The position numbers and the translations under genes were made by a program. From positions 470,170 through 534,169 of the forward strand of contig NZ_JAHLQK010000003.1 in the NCBI RefSeq assembly GCF_018919215.1: a stretch of DNA of 64,000 nt. Direction: 5' to 3'. Positions within the stretch are counted from its first letter, which is position 1; each line of letters begins with the position of its first letter. Origin of the DNA: Alkaliphilus flagellatus (lineage in GTDB: Bacteria; Bacillota; Clostridia; Peptostreptococcales; Natronincolaceae). Positions 43,189 to 51,920 of this stretch are shown piece after piece. Under the pieces are notes generated by a model that made no database searches, was not told where the DNA came from, and worked only from the letters and a program-made list of their open reading frames with translations.

Positions 43189-44567
43189 TGGCTAAGTATT
43201 ATTATGATAAATATGAGGTAAAAACTGAGAATAAGTACTATATGAAACAAATAGATGGTAGAGAGGTTAGTGAAGGTAATTGGTTTAGTTGGGGTGGTCC
43301 AGATGATGGTTATTTGAGTGATGTTTTGCATGGATATAAAGAGTACAGTTTTGATGAAGGTACAGGTCGTTTTTCTGGAGTTGGAACTTTGTATGGAGGT
43401 TCTAAAAGTCCCTTAGCAGACGGCACAAAACTAGAAGATTTAATTTTATATAGCATTCCAAGTAGACATAGCAATAGAGTTTTATATGTTTATGATGATT
43501 ATAGGGACTATGGCAATGGACATGGGATCGTGTATAAGAAGTATTATCAAAGCGAATTAACTACGGTATATAAAAAAGGAAGCTATATATCAAGAGTAAC
43601 AGGAACAGCAAATCAATACCCTATGGATGGGAAACATTCAGATGGATATTGGTATGTAAGAAAAGGCTTAGTAAATTCAACACCTACAATTTCGGGACAA
43701 GACAGTAATTTAGGAGATAAAAACTTAGGATTCTTAATAACTTATCAAATTAATGATACGGATATTTCTGATACCTTAGTTGTAACTGAAAAGCTAAATG
43801 GAGATGTATTAAGAACTATTAATGGAGCACCTAGGAATCAAGACATTGAAATAGAGATTACAGATGAAACAATATTCTCTTTACCCCTAAATTCAGATAA
43901 CACTATAGAAATAAAGGTAGACGATCAAAACGGAGGAATAGCTTATGGGAGATATACCTTCAGAAGAACAAATACAGCTCCTATCATAGATGGTCAAGAT
44001 GAAAACTTGGGACAAAAAATAGAACCATTTAGTGTAGATTTTTCTGCATCTGATAATGAAGGCAATGCAATAACAGTAAAAACATATCTAGATAGAATCG
44101 AGAAGGAAGAATACCAAGTTATAGATGGAGCTACAAATACATTTACTATTCCTAAAGTCGATTGGTTCAAGCTACCTATAGGGCAACACAGTATCAAGAT
44201 TGAAGCTACAGATGAACATAGAGCAACAGCAGTAAGAAATTATACATTCACTAGGTTTGACGATAAGATTCAATTTACATTGAGAAATCCTATCGAAACA
44301 GATATAATGGCCACAAAAATATTAGTTACTCCAGCTTGGATAATTCCAGAAGGTGCTAGTACAAAAGTAGAAGCCTGCAACAATGCTTACGATGAAATGC
44401 CTGCATGGGAAGATATTACTTCACAGGTCCTTATAAGCAGACACTATAATTTCACTAACAATGTGAAAATAGCAGATAAGTTGGGCATAGACATAAGAAT
44501 TACTATAGAAAAAGGCACAGCAACAGAAGAATGCGCCATTAATGGATTTGGAGGTGCCTTTGAATAA
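43188..44567 (+). CDS. Tail fibre / receptor-binding protein A
   Basis: In this 459-residue protein residues 1-160 (YYYDKYEVKTENKYYMKQID, many Tyr and Gly) have no counterpart in the second fibre. Residues 165-459 contain two Ig- or cadherin-like repeats, each starting with a TxPxIxGQDxNLG motif, and a final domain with IQFTLRNPIETDIMATKILV and ending NGFGGAFE. That part aligns closely with fibre B. The unique N-terminal part is the best candidate for receptor choice. The partner connector overlaps upstream, and a small coiled-coil gene overlaps downstream. Confidence 0.72.
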   Translation: MAKYYYDKYEVKTENKYYMKQIDGREVSEGNWFSWGGPDDGYLSDVLHGYKEYSFDEGTGRFSGVGTLYGGSKSPLADGTKLEDLILYSIPSRHSNRVLYVYDDYRDYGNGHGIVYKKYYQSELTTVYKKGSYISRVTGTANQYPMDGKHSDGYWYVRKGLVNSTPTISGQDSNLGDKNLGFLITYQINDTDISDTLVVTEKLNGDVLRTINGAPRNQDIEIEITDETIFSLPLNSDNTIEIKVDDQNGGIAYGRYTFRRTNTAPIIDGQDENLGQKIEPFSVDFSASDNEGNAITVKTYLDRIEKEEYQVIDGATNTFTIPKVDWFKLPIGQHSIKIEATDEHRATAVRNYTFTRFDDKIQFTLRNPIETDIMATKILVTPAWIIPEGASTKVEACNNAYDEMPAWEDITSQVLISRHYNFTNNVKIADKLGIDIRITIEKGTATEECAINGFGGAFE

Positions 44568-44752
44568 TGATTGAGATAATTAATAAGAAATCTTTATTAG
44601 AGATTAAGGAAGAAAAAGAAAAGGAAAAAGAAGATATTCAAGCAGATACATTTGAAGTATTAGCAATGCTTTATGAAGAAGTAGAAGAATTGAGAAGTGA
44701 AAATATAAATTTAAGAAATAGAGTAGAGCAATTAGAAAGATGTGAAGAATAA
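44567..44752 (+). CDS. Small coiled-coil protein, cassette A
   Basis: The 61-residue protein starts inside the fibre stop (TAATG) and reads MIEIINKKSLLEIKEEKEKE, ending ENINLRNRVEQLERCEE. It is almost all charged heptads, so a coiled coil. It has a paralogue at 47060-47224. It may be a fibre trimerisation helper or chaperone; that is a guess from position. Confidence 0.75.
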   Translation: MIEIINKKSLLEIKEEKEKEKEDIQADTFEVLAMLYEEVEELRSENINLRNRVEQLERCEE

Positions 44753-44873
44753 TGACTGAGAAAGAGTATATAATTCCAGTGTATGGCTTACTTGTTAAAA
44801 CTGGACAAGATAAATTAAAAACTTTGCAGAAGTACACCAAATTCCTGTAGAAAATTTTAACAAGCTAATTTGA
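44752..44873 (+). pseudogene. Frameshifted copy of the 45-residue XkdX-like protein
   Basis: ATG at 44752 overlaps the previous stop. The first 18 residues (MTEKEYIIPVYGLLVKTG) match the intact copy at 47224 (MTVREYMIPVYGLLIKTQ). The frame then changes and stops at 44850 after 32 residues. In the next frame the match resumes as AEVHQIPVENFNKLI and stops at 44871-44873. A one-base indel near the AAAAAC run (about 44816-44822) explains this. Confidence 0.72.
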
Positions 44874-45149
44874 AGGAGAATTATAGAATATTATAACTAA
44901 AAAATAATACAGTCATTTACTAGAATTTTAGAAAAAATAAGTATATTCCACTATATATGATGTAAATTCTAGATAGTGTTATTAAGCTATTCATAACGAT
45001 TGATGATACTATATAGTTGGGATACGCAAAACATTAAGTTAATTAGTATGGATAGAAAGATGCTACTAGAAATCCCTTAACAAGCACTAAAAATGCAACT
45101 AGGGAAGGCTTCTAGTAGTATTTTATATTAAAGTAATGGAGGTTATAGA
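44874..45149 (+). pseudogene. Decayed copy of the 99-residue gene at 42518
   Basis: The 276 bases between the cassettes have no open frame but align with 42518-42817. TTGATGATACTATA occurs in both, as do ATTAAGTTAAT against ATAAAGTTAAT, GCTACTAGAAAT against ACTACTAGAAAAT, and TAGTAGTATTTT. The end, AAAGTAATGGAGG against AAAGTAGTGGAGG, still supplies the ribosome site for the next gene. The start has several small deletions and stops. Confidence 0.82.
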
Positions 45150-45515
45150 ATGAATGAATACATTAAGATAGGCTGGCAGGATCATATATCAGAAAGACCA
45201 GGCACATTCAGAGAAATACAAAATCAAGATGGCTCAGTAACACATATTCCTGATGAGGGAGAGATACTTCAAACTGGTACACCTGTTAGTGCTAATAAAC
45301 TTAACCATATGGATGAAGGTATTTATCAAGCAAATAGGCAAGCCAAGATAAATAGAAATGATATAACTTCATTAGCTGTAGAAGTAGCAATACTTAAAAA
45401 TGCTGCTCTCAATAATTTTACAGATAATATATTTGTTGTTAATTTTGCTAATTTGGATAGCGTTGAGTTAACTAATGGAGTGTATGACGAAGTAGGAAAA
45501 AGGGTGGTGATATAG
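45150..45515 (+). CDS. Fibre connector protein, cassette B
   Basis: The 121-residue protein is the paralogue of the connector at 42814: MNEYIKIGWQDHISERPGTF then SANKLNHMDEGIYQANRQAK. It starts at ATG seven bases from GGAGG. High similarity over the full length, with changes spread out, points to an old duplication kept under selection. It is followed directly by fibre gene B. Confidence 0.8.
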   Translation: MNEYIKIGWQDHISERPGTFREIQNQDGSVTHIPDEGEILQTGTPVSANKLNHMDEGIYQANRQAKINRNDITSLAVEVAILKNAALNNFTDNIFVVNFANLDSVELTNGVYDEVGKRVVI

Positions 45516-47060
45516 ATGGCGTGGGTTGAAGTAAAACGAGAATCGTATTATACCTCTAAAGGGGAAAAAAGTGGTGAGATATGTTCTGGTAAATCTGCTG
45601 GTAGTCCACATTGGGATCAAATTGAGGTGCGAGTTGGATATACGAAAGAATCTGGCGATGATTTCATATTAGTAACAGAATTACTCCTTAGACCAGTAGA
45701 TTCTTTCCCTAGAAGAACAAAATTTAGGTCTAGAATTATAAATTCTAGTGGATATGAATACATAAGTCGAATTCAAGAAACTGGGGAATGGACAGGGTAT
45801 GGAGCTTTTAGTTTCACTACACCTAGCGCAGGTACTTATACAGTAATTGCAGAAATAGAGGTTTTGAATAATACGCCTACCGTGCCTTCTTCCATTACAG
45901 TACCGACAACAGTAAGAGGTGGAGAATCTCTTAATATATCTTGGGGAGCGTCTACAGATGCAGATGGAGATAGTTTAACCTATAGATTAGAAAGAAGTGC
46001 TAATGGTGGAAGTTGGACACAAATTTACTCTGGTAGTAATAAGAGTTATACAGATAGCATAACAAAAGGTTGGAATACAGTTACTTATAGAGTTAGAGCG
46101 TTTGACGGTAATACTTACAACGGTCATAGTGATTATAGAACTTCTCCTGTTAGAACTGTAATTAACAATACAGCACCTACTATTTCAGGTAATGATCAGA
46201 ATTTAGGTGATAAAAATTTAGGGTTTTTAATAACATATCAAGTAAATGATGTAGATGCAGGAGATAGCTTAATAGTAACAGAAAAACTAAATGGATCTAC
46301 AATAAGGACCATAAATGGAGCACCTAGAAATCAGCCTGTAGAGATAGAAATTACAAACGAAACTCTATTCTCCTTACCTTTAAATTCAGATAATACTATG
46401 GAAATAAAAGTTGATGATCAACAAGGTGGCATAGCTTATAGGAGATATACTTTTAGACGAACCAACACAGCCCCTATAATATCAGACCAAGATCAAAACC
46501 TAGGAAAGAAAACAGAACCTTTTTCAGTAGACTTTAACGTAATGGATAATGAAAGTAATGCAATAACTACAAAGACATACCTAAATGGAATCAAGAAAGA
46601 AGAATATACTGTTATAGATGGAGCAACGAATACATTTGCTATATCTAAAGAAGATTGGTTTAAGTTATCTATAGGACAGCATAACATCAAAATTGAAGCA
46701 ATAGACGAATATGGAGCTACATCTGTAAGAAACTATGTCTTTCAAAGGTATGACGACAAAATCCAGTTTACACTAAAAAGTCCTATTGAAACAGATATTG
46801 CGGCTACGAAGATATTAGCTACTCCAACTTGGATAATTCCAGAAGGTGCTATAACAAAAATAGAAGCATGCAACAATGCTTACGATGAAGTACAAGCATG
46901 GGAAGATATTACTTCACAGGTGCTTATAGGCAGACACTATAATTTTACTAACGATATCAAAATATCTGATAAATGGGGTATAGATATAAAATTTACTATA
47001 GAAAAAGGTGCATCAACAGAGGAATGTATTATCCATGGATTTGGAGGTGCTTTCGAATAA
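45516..47060 (+). CDS. Tail fibre / receptor-binding protein B
   Basis: This 514-residue protein has its own N-terminal domain (about 1-125: WVEVKRESYYTSKGEKSGEI), then a fibronectin-III-like domain (about 128-215: VPSSITVPTTVRGGESLNIS and WNTVTYRVRAFDGNTYNGHS). Residues about 220-514 match fibre A closely: the two NLG-type repeats and the end HGFGGAFE. The unrelated front part on a shared rear part is the signature of module exchange in receptor-binding proteins. It overlaps the small coiled-coil gene downstream. Confidence 0.74.
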   Translation: MAWVEVKRESYYTSKGEKSGEICSGKSAGSPHWDQIEVRVGYTKESGDDFILVTELLLRPVDSFPRRTKFRSRIINSSGYEYISRIQETGEWTGYGAFSFTTPSAGTYTVIAEIEVLNNTPTVPSSITVPTTVRGGESLNISWGASTDADGDSLTYRLERSANGGSWTQIYSGSNKSYTDSITKGWNTVTYRVRAFDGNTYNGHSDYRTSPVRTVINNTAPTISGNDQNLGDKNLGFLITYQVNDVDAGDSLIVTEKLNGSTIRTINGAPRNQPVEIEITNETLFSLPLNSDNTMEIKVDDQQGGIAYRRYTFRRTNTAPIISDQDQNLGKKTEPFSVDFNVMDNESNAITTKTYLNGIKKEEYTVIDGATNTFAISKEDWFKLSIGQHNIKIEAIDEYGATSVRNYVFQRYDDKIQFTLKSPIETDIAATKILATPTWIIPEGAITKIEACNNAYDEVQAWEDITSQVLIGRHYNFTNDIKISDKWGIDIKFTIEKGASTEECIIHGFGGAFE

Positions 47061-47224
47061 TGATTGAAATAATTAATCAAAAACATTTAAGAAAAATCAA
47101 AGAAGAAAAAGAAATGAATAAAAGTGAGATACAATCAGATATATTTGAAGTAGTAGCAATATTATATGAAGAAATAGAAGAACTAAAAAGTAGAGTCGAA
47201 CAATTAAAAGGAGGAGAAGAGTAA
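47060..47224 (+). CDS. Small coiled-coil protein, cassette B
   Basis: The start at 47060 overlaps the fibre stop (TAATG). The 54-residue protein reads MIEIINQKHLRKIKEEKEMN and ends KSRVEQLKGGEE; it is the paralogue of 44567-44752, with a seven-residue internal deletion. It is likely a coiled coil. The stop overlaps the next small gene. Confidence 0.75.
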   Translation: MIEIINQKHLRKIKEEKEMNKSEIQSDIFEVVAILYEEIEELKSRVEQLKGGEE

Positions 47225-47361
47225 TGACTGTAAGAGAATACATGATACCTGTGTATGGATTACTTATTAAAACCCAAAAGAGAACTATAGAAGACATTCC
47301 AGAAGTATATAAAATTCCAGCTGCTGAATACTTGGAAATACAAGAAAAAGAAAAAATATAA
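47224..47361 (+). CDS. XkdX-like small tail protein, 45 residues
   Basis: ATG at 47224 overlaps the previous stop (TAATG). The frame gives MTVREYMIPVYGLLIKTQKR followed by an acidic segment with IPEVYKIPAAEYLEI, ending at TAA 47359-47361. Position after the fibres and size resemble XkdX-type small tail proteins; sequence similarity is weak. The copy in cassette A is frameshifted, which supports this one as the functional version. Confidence 0.65.
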   Translation: MTVREYMIPVYGLLIKTQKRTIEDIPEVYKIPAAEYLEIQEKEKI

Positions 47362-47376
47362 GATGATATTTATCCC

Positions 47377-47406
47377 AAGAAGGGCTTTTTTTATGCCCTT
47401 CTTTAA
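47377..47406 (+). terminator. Terminator between fibre and lysis genes
   Basis: AAGAAGGGC (47377-47385) pairs with GCCCTTCTT (47395-47403). The loop is T-rich and only TTTAATTT follows, so read-through into the lysis genes is possible. Confidence 0.65.
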
Positions 47407-47428
47407 TTTATCAGAAAGTAGGTGCTAT

Positions 47429-47653
47429 ATGGAACAAACACTTTTTAAACTAGCGGCAGGAAATGGACTTTGGGCATCACTATATGTATTTCTTTTTATT
47501 TATGTACTATACGATAGCAGACATAGAGAGAAAAAGTATCAAGAAACTATAAGTGAAAATCAATCAGTAATTAAAAACCTTACAGAGAAATTCGGAATTG
47601 TAGATAATATACAACAAGATGTACACGAAATAAAAGCTGTATTAAGGAGTTAA
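47429..47653 (+). CDS. UviB/BhlA-family holin-like protein
   Basis: The ATG at 47429 follows AGTAGGTG; upstream in-frame residues overlap the terminator and are not likely translated. The 74-residue protein has one membrane segment (WASLYVFLFIYVLYDS, about 15-30) and a charged helix ending DVHEIKAVLRS. This matches the BhlA/UviB family linked to bacteriocin and phage release. It should help release tailocin particles, with the amidase gene four bases downstream. Confidence 0.85.
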   Translation: MEQTLFKLAAGNGLWASLYVFLFIYVLYDSRHREKKYQETISENQSVIKNLTEKFGIVDNIQQDVHEIKAVLRS

Positions 47654-47657
47654 TTAA

Positions 47658-48275
47658 ATGTATAACTATATAGTAGATCATATCCTAAAAGGAAATAAAA
47701 GACCTGGAACTAAATTGAAACTTGAAACGATCACCATACATAACACAGGCAATCCTACCAGTACAGCTAGAAATGAACGAGGATGGCTTAGTAATCCATA
47801 TAATACTAGCTCTACAAGTTTTCATATTGCCATTGATGATAAGGAAGTAGTCGAGTGTATCCCCTTAGATGAAGTAGCCTATCATTCAGGAAACAAACAA
47901 GGGAATTTGACTTCCATAGGAGTTGAAATTTGTGAGAGTGGTAATCAAGAAAAGGTGTGGGACAATGCTATTAAATTAATTGCAAATCTATTATTTAATC
48001 GTGGTTGGGGAGTAGACAGAATAACTACACACCAAAGATGGAATGGAAAGAACTGTCCAAGATTAATCTTACCTAGATGGAATGAGTTTATAAATGATAT
48101 TGAAAAAGAATTATGGAAGCTGAACAGTATTAGGGAGCAAGGATTAAGTGAATGGGCGATTGAAGCATGGGAGTGGGGAAAAGAAAAAGGTATTACGGAT
48201 GGACAACGACCTAAGGACTTTGCTACTAGGGAGGAACTAGTAACAATGCTATATAGAATGAAGGAGATAAAATAG
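47658..48275 (+). CDS. N-acetylmuramoyl-L-alanine amidase (endolysin)
   Basis: The 205-residue protein has an Amidase_2 domain (about 1-155). Zinc ligands are the His in TITIHNTG (near 28), the His in the YHSGNK region or nearby, and the late His and Cys in TTHQRWNGKNCPR (near 120-130). The tail SEWAIEAWEWGKEKGITDGQ (about 163-205) looks like a single S-layer-homology-type cell-wall-binding motif. It cuts peptidoglycan between muramic acid and the stem peptide for cell lysis. Confidence 0.92.
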   Translation: MYNYIVDHILKGNKRPGTKLKLETITIHNTGNPTSTARNERGWLSNPYNTSSTSFHIAIDDKEVVECIPLDEVAYHSGNKQGNLTSIGVEICESGNQEKVWDNAIKLIANLLFNRGWGVDRITTHQRWNGKNCPRLILPRWNEFINDIEKELWKLNSIREQGLSEWAIEAWEWGKEKGITDGQRPKDFATREELVTMLYRMKEIK

Positions 48276-48626
48276 ATGATTAAGTTAATACAAACTTATA
48301 TAATGACTAATTTAATTGATATAATTTGTACAACTATTGTTATTTCAATTGGATTATTGCTATATAAAAGAGGAAAAGAAGATTTTCTAAGAAAGTTAGT
48401 ACTAGCATTTGTAACAGAGGCTGAAAAGCAATTAGGTAGTGGAACAGGTGAATTAAAGTATGCAATGGTAGTTGAAAGGATCTATGAGGTTATTCCTAGT
48501 ATTTTAAAATTGTTATATAGTGAGAAGCAGATTGATGAGATGATTGAGGATGCAGTAGAGTACTTAAAAAGATATTTAGCAAGTGGCAAAAATTTATTAG
48601 GATATGATAAAGAAGTATTGGGATAG
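48276..48626 (+). CDS. Phage holin, LLH family
   Basis: The 116-residue protein has an N-terminal membrane segment (LIDIICTTIVISIGLLLY, about 13-30) and the conserved cytoplasmic part FVTEAEKQLGSGTGELKYAM, which is characteristic of LLH-type holins. It follows the amidase with no gap and ends the tail operon at a good terminator. Having both this and a BhlA-type protein suggests a two-part release system. Confidence 0.88.
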   Translation: MIKLIQTYIMTNLIDIICTTIVISIGLLLYKRGKEDFLRKLVLAFVTEAEKQLGSGTGELKYAMVVERIYEVIPSILKLLYSEKQIDEMIEDAVEYLKRYLASGKNLLGYDKEVLG

Positions 48627-48648
48627 TTTAAGCTATCCTATTTTTTTA
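48621..48648 (+). terminator. Terminator at the end of the tailocin operon
   Basis: GGATAG (48621-48626) pairs with CTATCC (48633-48638), followed by TATTTTTTT. Confidence 0.8.
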
Positions 48649-48765
48649 TTCTGTACGTCAAAACTTATACTTCAACAATACAATCGAGATGACACAGGTT
48701 TTGAGTGGAACAGGAGTTGATACAATAGCATTAGAGAATTTTCGTGAGAAAAATCAATAATCCTA

Positions 48766-48807
48766 GTGACATATATCACAGTCTACCTATAGTAATGATG
48801 ATAGTAT
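48766..48807 (+). promoter_or_regulatory. CRP/FNR-type (HcpR-like) operator and hcp promoter
   Basis: GTGACATATATCAC (48766-48779) has perfect GTGA/TCAC arms spaced by six bases. A TAGTAT -10 lies at 48802-48807, which places the operator centre near -41, the class II activator position. HcpR is the usual regulator of hcp in Clostridia; its gene is not in the window. Confidence 0.6.
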
Positions 48808-48849
48808 ATATACAGAAAGAAAAACGAATCTGAAAAGGAGATGTGAATT

Positions 48850-50514
48850 ATGTCAGTTTCAATGTTTTGTCATCAATGCCAAGAAGCCGCAAAAGGAACA
48901 GGATGTACTGTAAGAGGTGTTTGTGGAAAAACAAGCGATGTAGCTAACTTACAAGATGTACTAATTTATATACTAAAAGGAGTTTCATTCTACAACTTAG
49001 AAGCTAAAAAAGCAGGTTTAAACACAAATAAAGTAGATAAGTTTATAACTGATGGATTATTTGCTACAATTACAAATGCAAACTTTGATAAAGCTGTATT
49101 TGTTGACAGAATTAAAAAAGCTATTGAATTAAGAGAAGAAACAAAAGCAGCGGTAATTAAGGCTGGAGTAAATGTGGATCATATTACACATGATGCAGCC
49201 CACTGGACTGGAAACACAGTTGAAGAATTTGAAGCTAAAGCTGCAGAAGCTGGATACTTAGCAATTGAAAATGAAGATGTTAGATCTTTAAGAAGCTTAA
49301 TCGTATTTGGTGTTAAAGGTTTAGCTGCATATGTAGAGCATGCATATAACTTAAAATACGAAGATGATGAAATTTATACATTTATGCAAACAGCTCTTGT
49401 TGAGACTTTAAATGATAAGCTAACAGCAGATGATCTAGTTGCTCTTACAATGAAAGCTGGAGAAACTGGTGTTAAGGCAATGGCTTTATTAGATACAGCT
49501 AATACTTCAACATATGGTAATCCAGAGATTACAAAGGTAAATATCGGTGTTAAAAATAACCCAGCTATCTTAATCAGTGGACACGATTTAAGAGATATGG
49601 AGCAATTACTTGAGCAAACTGAAGGAACAGGAGTAGACGTATATACTCATTCTGAAATGCTTCCTGCAAACTACTATCCTGCGTTCAAAAAATACAGCCA
49701 CTTTGTAGGAAACTACGGAAATGCATGGTGGAAACAAGATAAAGAGTTCGAAACGTTTAATGGACCAATTGTAATGACAACAAACTGTCTAGTTCCTCCA
49801 AAAGATGTCTATAAAGATAGAGTTTACACAACTGGTGCAGTAGGATTCGAAGGATTAAAGAGAGTTAAAGAAAATGCAGATGGAATAAAAGATTTTACAG
49901 AGATAATTGAACATGCTAAAAAATGTGCTGCTCCTACAGAGATTGAAAGAGGAGAAATTATAGGTGGATTTGCTCATGAGCAAGTATTTGCACTTGCAGA
50001 TAAAGTTGTAGATGCAGTTAAATCTGGTGCTATTAAGAGATTCTTTGTTATGGCTGGTTGTGATGGTAGAATGAAGAGTAGAGATTACTATACAGAGTTT
50101 GCTGAAAAATTACCAAAGGATACAGTAATCTTAACAGCTGGTTGTGCAAAATACAAATACAACAAGCTTGATCTAGGTGACATCGGCGGTATTCCAAGAG
50201 TATTAGATGCTGGACAATGTAACGACTCTTACTCATTAGCATTAATCGCGTTAAAATTAAAAGAAGTATTTGAGTTAAATGATATTAATGAATTACCAAT
50301 TTCATATAACATTGCATGGTATGAGCAAAAAGCTGTAATCGTTTTACTTGCATTACTATACCTAGGTGTTAAAAATATTCACTTAGGACCAACACTTCCT
50401 GCATTCTTATCACCAAATGTCGTTAATGTTTTAGTAGAAAACTTTGGTATTGGTGGAATTACAAATGTAGAAGATGACATGGCAATGTTCTTAGGAGCAA
50501 CAGCAGAAGCATAA
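48850..50514 (+). CDS. hcp: Hydroxylamine reductase / hybrid cluster protein
   Basis: The 554-residue protein has the N-terminal cluster pattern CX2CX8CX5C (Cys7, 10, 19, 25), typical of Hcp of strict anaerobes. Hybrid-cluster ligand regions are seen as [20 protein letters not shown], then [34 protein letters not shown], and the Cys in AGQCNDSYS. Hcp removes nitric oxide or hydroxylamine and acts in nitrosative stress. Codon use looks optimised. It is expressed alone, from a CRP/FNR-type promoter to a terminator. Confidence 0.96.
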   Translation: MSVSMFCHQCQEAAKGTGCTVRGVCGKTSDVANLQDVLIYILKGVSFYNLEAKKAGLNTNKVDKFITDGLFATITNANFDKAVFVDRIKKAIELREETKAAVIKAGVNVDHITHDAAHWTGNTVEEFEAKAAEAGYLAIENEDVRSLRSLIVFGVKGLAAYVEHAYNLKYEDDEIYTFMQTALVETLNDKLTADDLVALTMKAGETGVKAMALLDTANTSTYGNPEITKVNIGVKNNPAILISGHDLRDMEQLLEQTEGTGVDVYTHSEMLPANYYPAFKKYSHFVGNYGNAWWKQDKEFETFNGPIVMTTNCLVPPKDVYKDRVYTTGAVGFEGLKRVKENADGIKDFTEIIEHAKKCAAPTEIERGEIIGGFAHEQVFALADKVVDAVKSGAIKRFFVMAGCDGRMKSRDYYTEFAEKLPKDTVILTAGCAKYKYNKLDLGDIGGIPRVLDAGQCNDSYSLALIALKLKEVFELNDINELPISYNIAWYEQKAVIVLLALLYLGVKNIHLGPTLPAFLSPNVVNVLVENFGIGGITNVEDDMAMFLGATAEA

Positions 50515-50534
50515 TATACACAAAAATATATAAA

Positions 50535-50570
50535 AATGAGACTATCCTTTAAAGGGTAGCCTCGTTTTTT
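50535..50570 (+). terminator. Terminator of hcp
   Basis: CTATCC (50542-50547) pairs with GGGTAG (50554-50559), extended outward by GAG/CTC across one mismatch, and followed by six T. Confidence 0.8.
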
Positions 50571-50626
50571 ATTATTGTATAGAAATAACCACTGATTGGG
50601 TCAAGTGATTATTTATTTTTTTATAG

Positions 50627-51505
50627 TTATTTTGCGTTAGGTATAAATAAGGATTGTCCAAATGTATCCTTACCAAACTCGCTAATTAGCTGTTGTCCAT
50701 TATCAGAGAGCATCCATTCTACAAATGCTAAAGCACCGTCATGATTAATTTTGTCATTTTTTTCTGGGTTAACAGCAATAACTCCATATTGATTAAATAG
50801 CTTGGTGTCACCTTCTACAACTACTTTAAGATCAAGCTTATCCATCATGGATAGATAAGTAGCTCTATCAGTTAACGTATATCCATTAAGCTCATTAGTC
50901 ATTTGAAGAACTGCTCCCATTCCTTGTCCTGCTTCTACATACCAATCTCCTTGTGGTTCCACATTAGCCTCTTTCCAAAGGTTTAGTTCCATTTTATGTG
51001 TACCAGAGTCATCTCCTCTAGATACAAAGGTTTGTTTTCCATCGTTAATTAGTGAAAAGGCTTTAACTATATCCTTATTAGCTTGTTCTGCTAAGTTTAA
51101 TGTGTCTTCATTAGGTCCTAATAAAATGAAATCGTTGTACATTACATCAAATCTTTCAATACCATGTCCAGCTTTAACAAATTCTTCTTCTGAACTTTTA
51201 GCATGAACTAATAGTACATCCGCATCTCCGTCTTCACCCATTTTTAAAGCTTGCCCAGTTCCTACAGCAACTACCTTTACATCGTATCCAGTATCTTCTG
51301 TAAATTTAGGTAATATGTAATCTAAAAGACCACTATTTTCTGTACTAGTTGTAGTGGAAAGGATTATTTCGCTCTTAGCTACTACCGGAGGTGTATTGTC
51401 ATCTGGCTTTGGTGCATCTGTTGTCTTTGGGCTAGAACAGGATACCATAAAAATCGATAATAGTAATAATCCAATTACAGATAATTTTCTAAAGCTTTTT
51501 TTCAT
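50627..51505 (-). CDS. tupA: Tungstate-binding lipoprotein TupA
   Basis: The start is the ATG ending at 51505, nine bases from AAGGAG; an ATG three codons earlier touches that site. The 292-residue protein has a lipobox (FMVSCSS) and the TupA signature ILSTTTSTENSGLL near residue 48, where TTTS binds the oxyanion. VSRGDDSGTHKMEL and AGQGMGAVLQM are the other ligand loops. It captures tungstate for an ABC importer. No tupB or tupC is adjacent, so it may share the ModBC membrane part or a remote one. A Moco/Tuco-type RNA precedes it. Confidence 0.9.
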   Translation of the reverse strand: MKKSFRKLSVIGLLLLSIFMVSCSSPKTTDAPKPDDNTPPVVAKSEIILSTTTSTENSGLLDYILPKFTEDTGYDVKVVAVGTGQALKMGEDGDADVLLVHAKSSEEEFVKAGHGIERFDVMYNDFILLGPNEDTLNLAEQANKDIVKAFSLINDGKQTFVSRGDDSGTHKMELNLWKEANVEPQGDWYVEAGQGMGAVLQMTNELNGYTLTDRATYLSMMDKLDLKVVVEGDTKLFNQYGVIAVNPEKNDKINHDGALAFVEWMLSDNGQQLISEFGKDTFGQSLFIPNAK

Positions 51506-51645
51506 GTACTTCATCTCCTTTAATATGTTATAACTACAACAACACTCTGTACCGTTTAGGTATAGGATATGTGTCGTTTGCTACTCCTAATTTTTAAAAT
51601 ATTAAGACAATTGCGCAAATACCAGTTAGTAGATAGTTTTTTAAC

Positions 51646-51840
51646 GAAAAAAAACACCTAAAAAGGCGTAGTTATAAGCAGTATTATAAAGTGGCTAGCT
51701 TCCTGCATATTTACTCCTTTCCACAATGGGAGGCATTGTAGTTTCCTGCAATACCCTACAGGTCAATAAACCATTACATTGTTTAGCAGTTAAATGCTTT
51801 AGGTTATATTGACTCGGAGATATTTAATTTTGGTTCGTTA
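51646..51840 (-). ncRNA. Moco/Tuco-type riboswitch with terminator upstream of tupA
   Basis: On the minus strand the RNA has CTCCGAG (51819-51813), ATGCCTCCCA (51736-51727), GGAAAGGAG, and GGAAGCTAGCC (51703-51693), the order of conserved blocks of the molybdenum/tungsten cofactor RNA. ACGCCT (51669-51664) then pairs with AGGTGT (51659-51654) before a U-run: an intrinsic terminator. The class senses Moco or its tungsten form; with tupA downstream the tungsten type is likely. Confidence 0.78.
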
Positions 51841-51846
51841 TAATTC

Positions 51847-51875
51847 AGTATACTTTATAGGTATATAACTGTCAA
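51847..51875 (-). promoter_or_regulatory. Promoter of the tupA riboswitch transcript
   Basis: On the minus strand TTGACA (51875-51870) and TATACT (51852-51847) are 17 bases apart. Confidence 0.85.
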
Positions 51876-51920
51876 TAATTAGTATGTTTTTTTATGTGAA
51901 TTAATATTTTTTTAACACAC

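Noticed and set aside
44567..44840. Leftward open frames opposite the small coiled-coil genes (also 47097-47297)
   Set aside because: They are shadows of A-rich coding DNA on the plus strand, hydrophobic by codon bias, without ribosome sites.
48689..48760. 23-residue frame MTQVLSGTGVDTIALENFRE before hcp
   Set aside because: It reads like a protein fragment, but it has no good ribosome site and no match I can name; it could be a relic at the tailocin boundary, which I cannot support.
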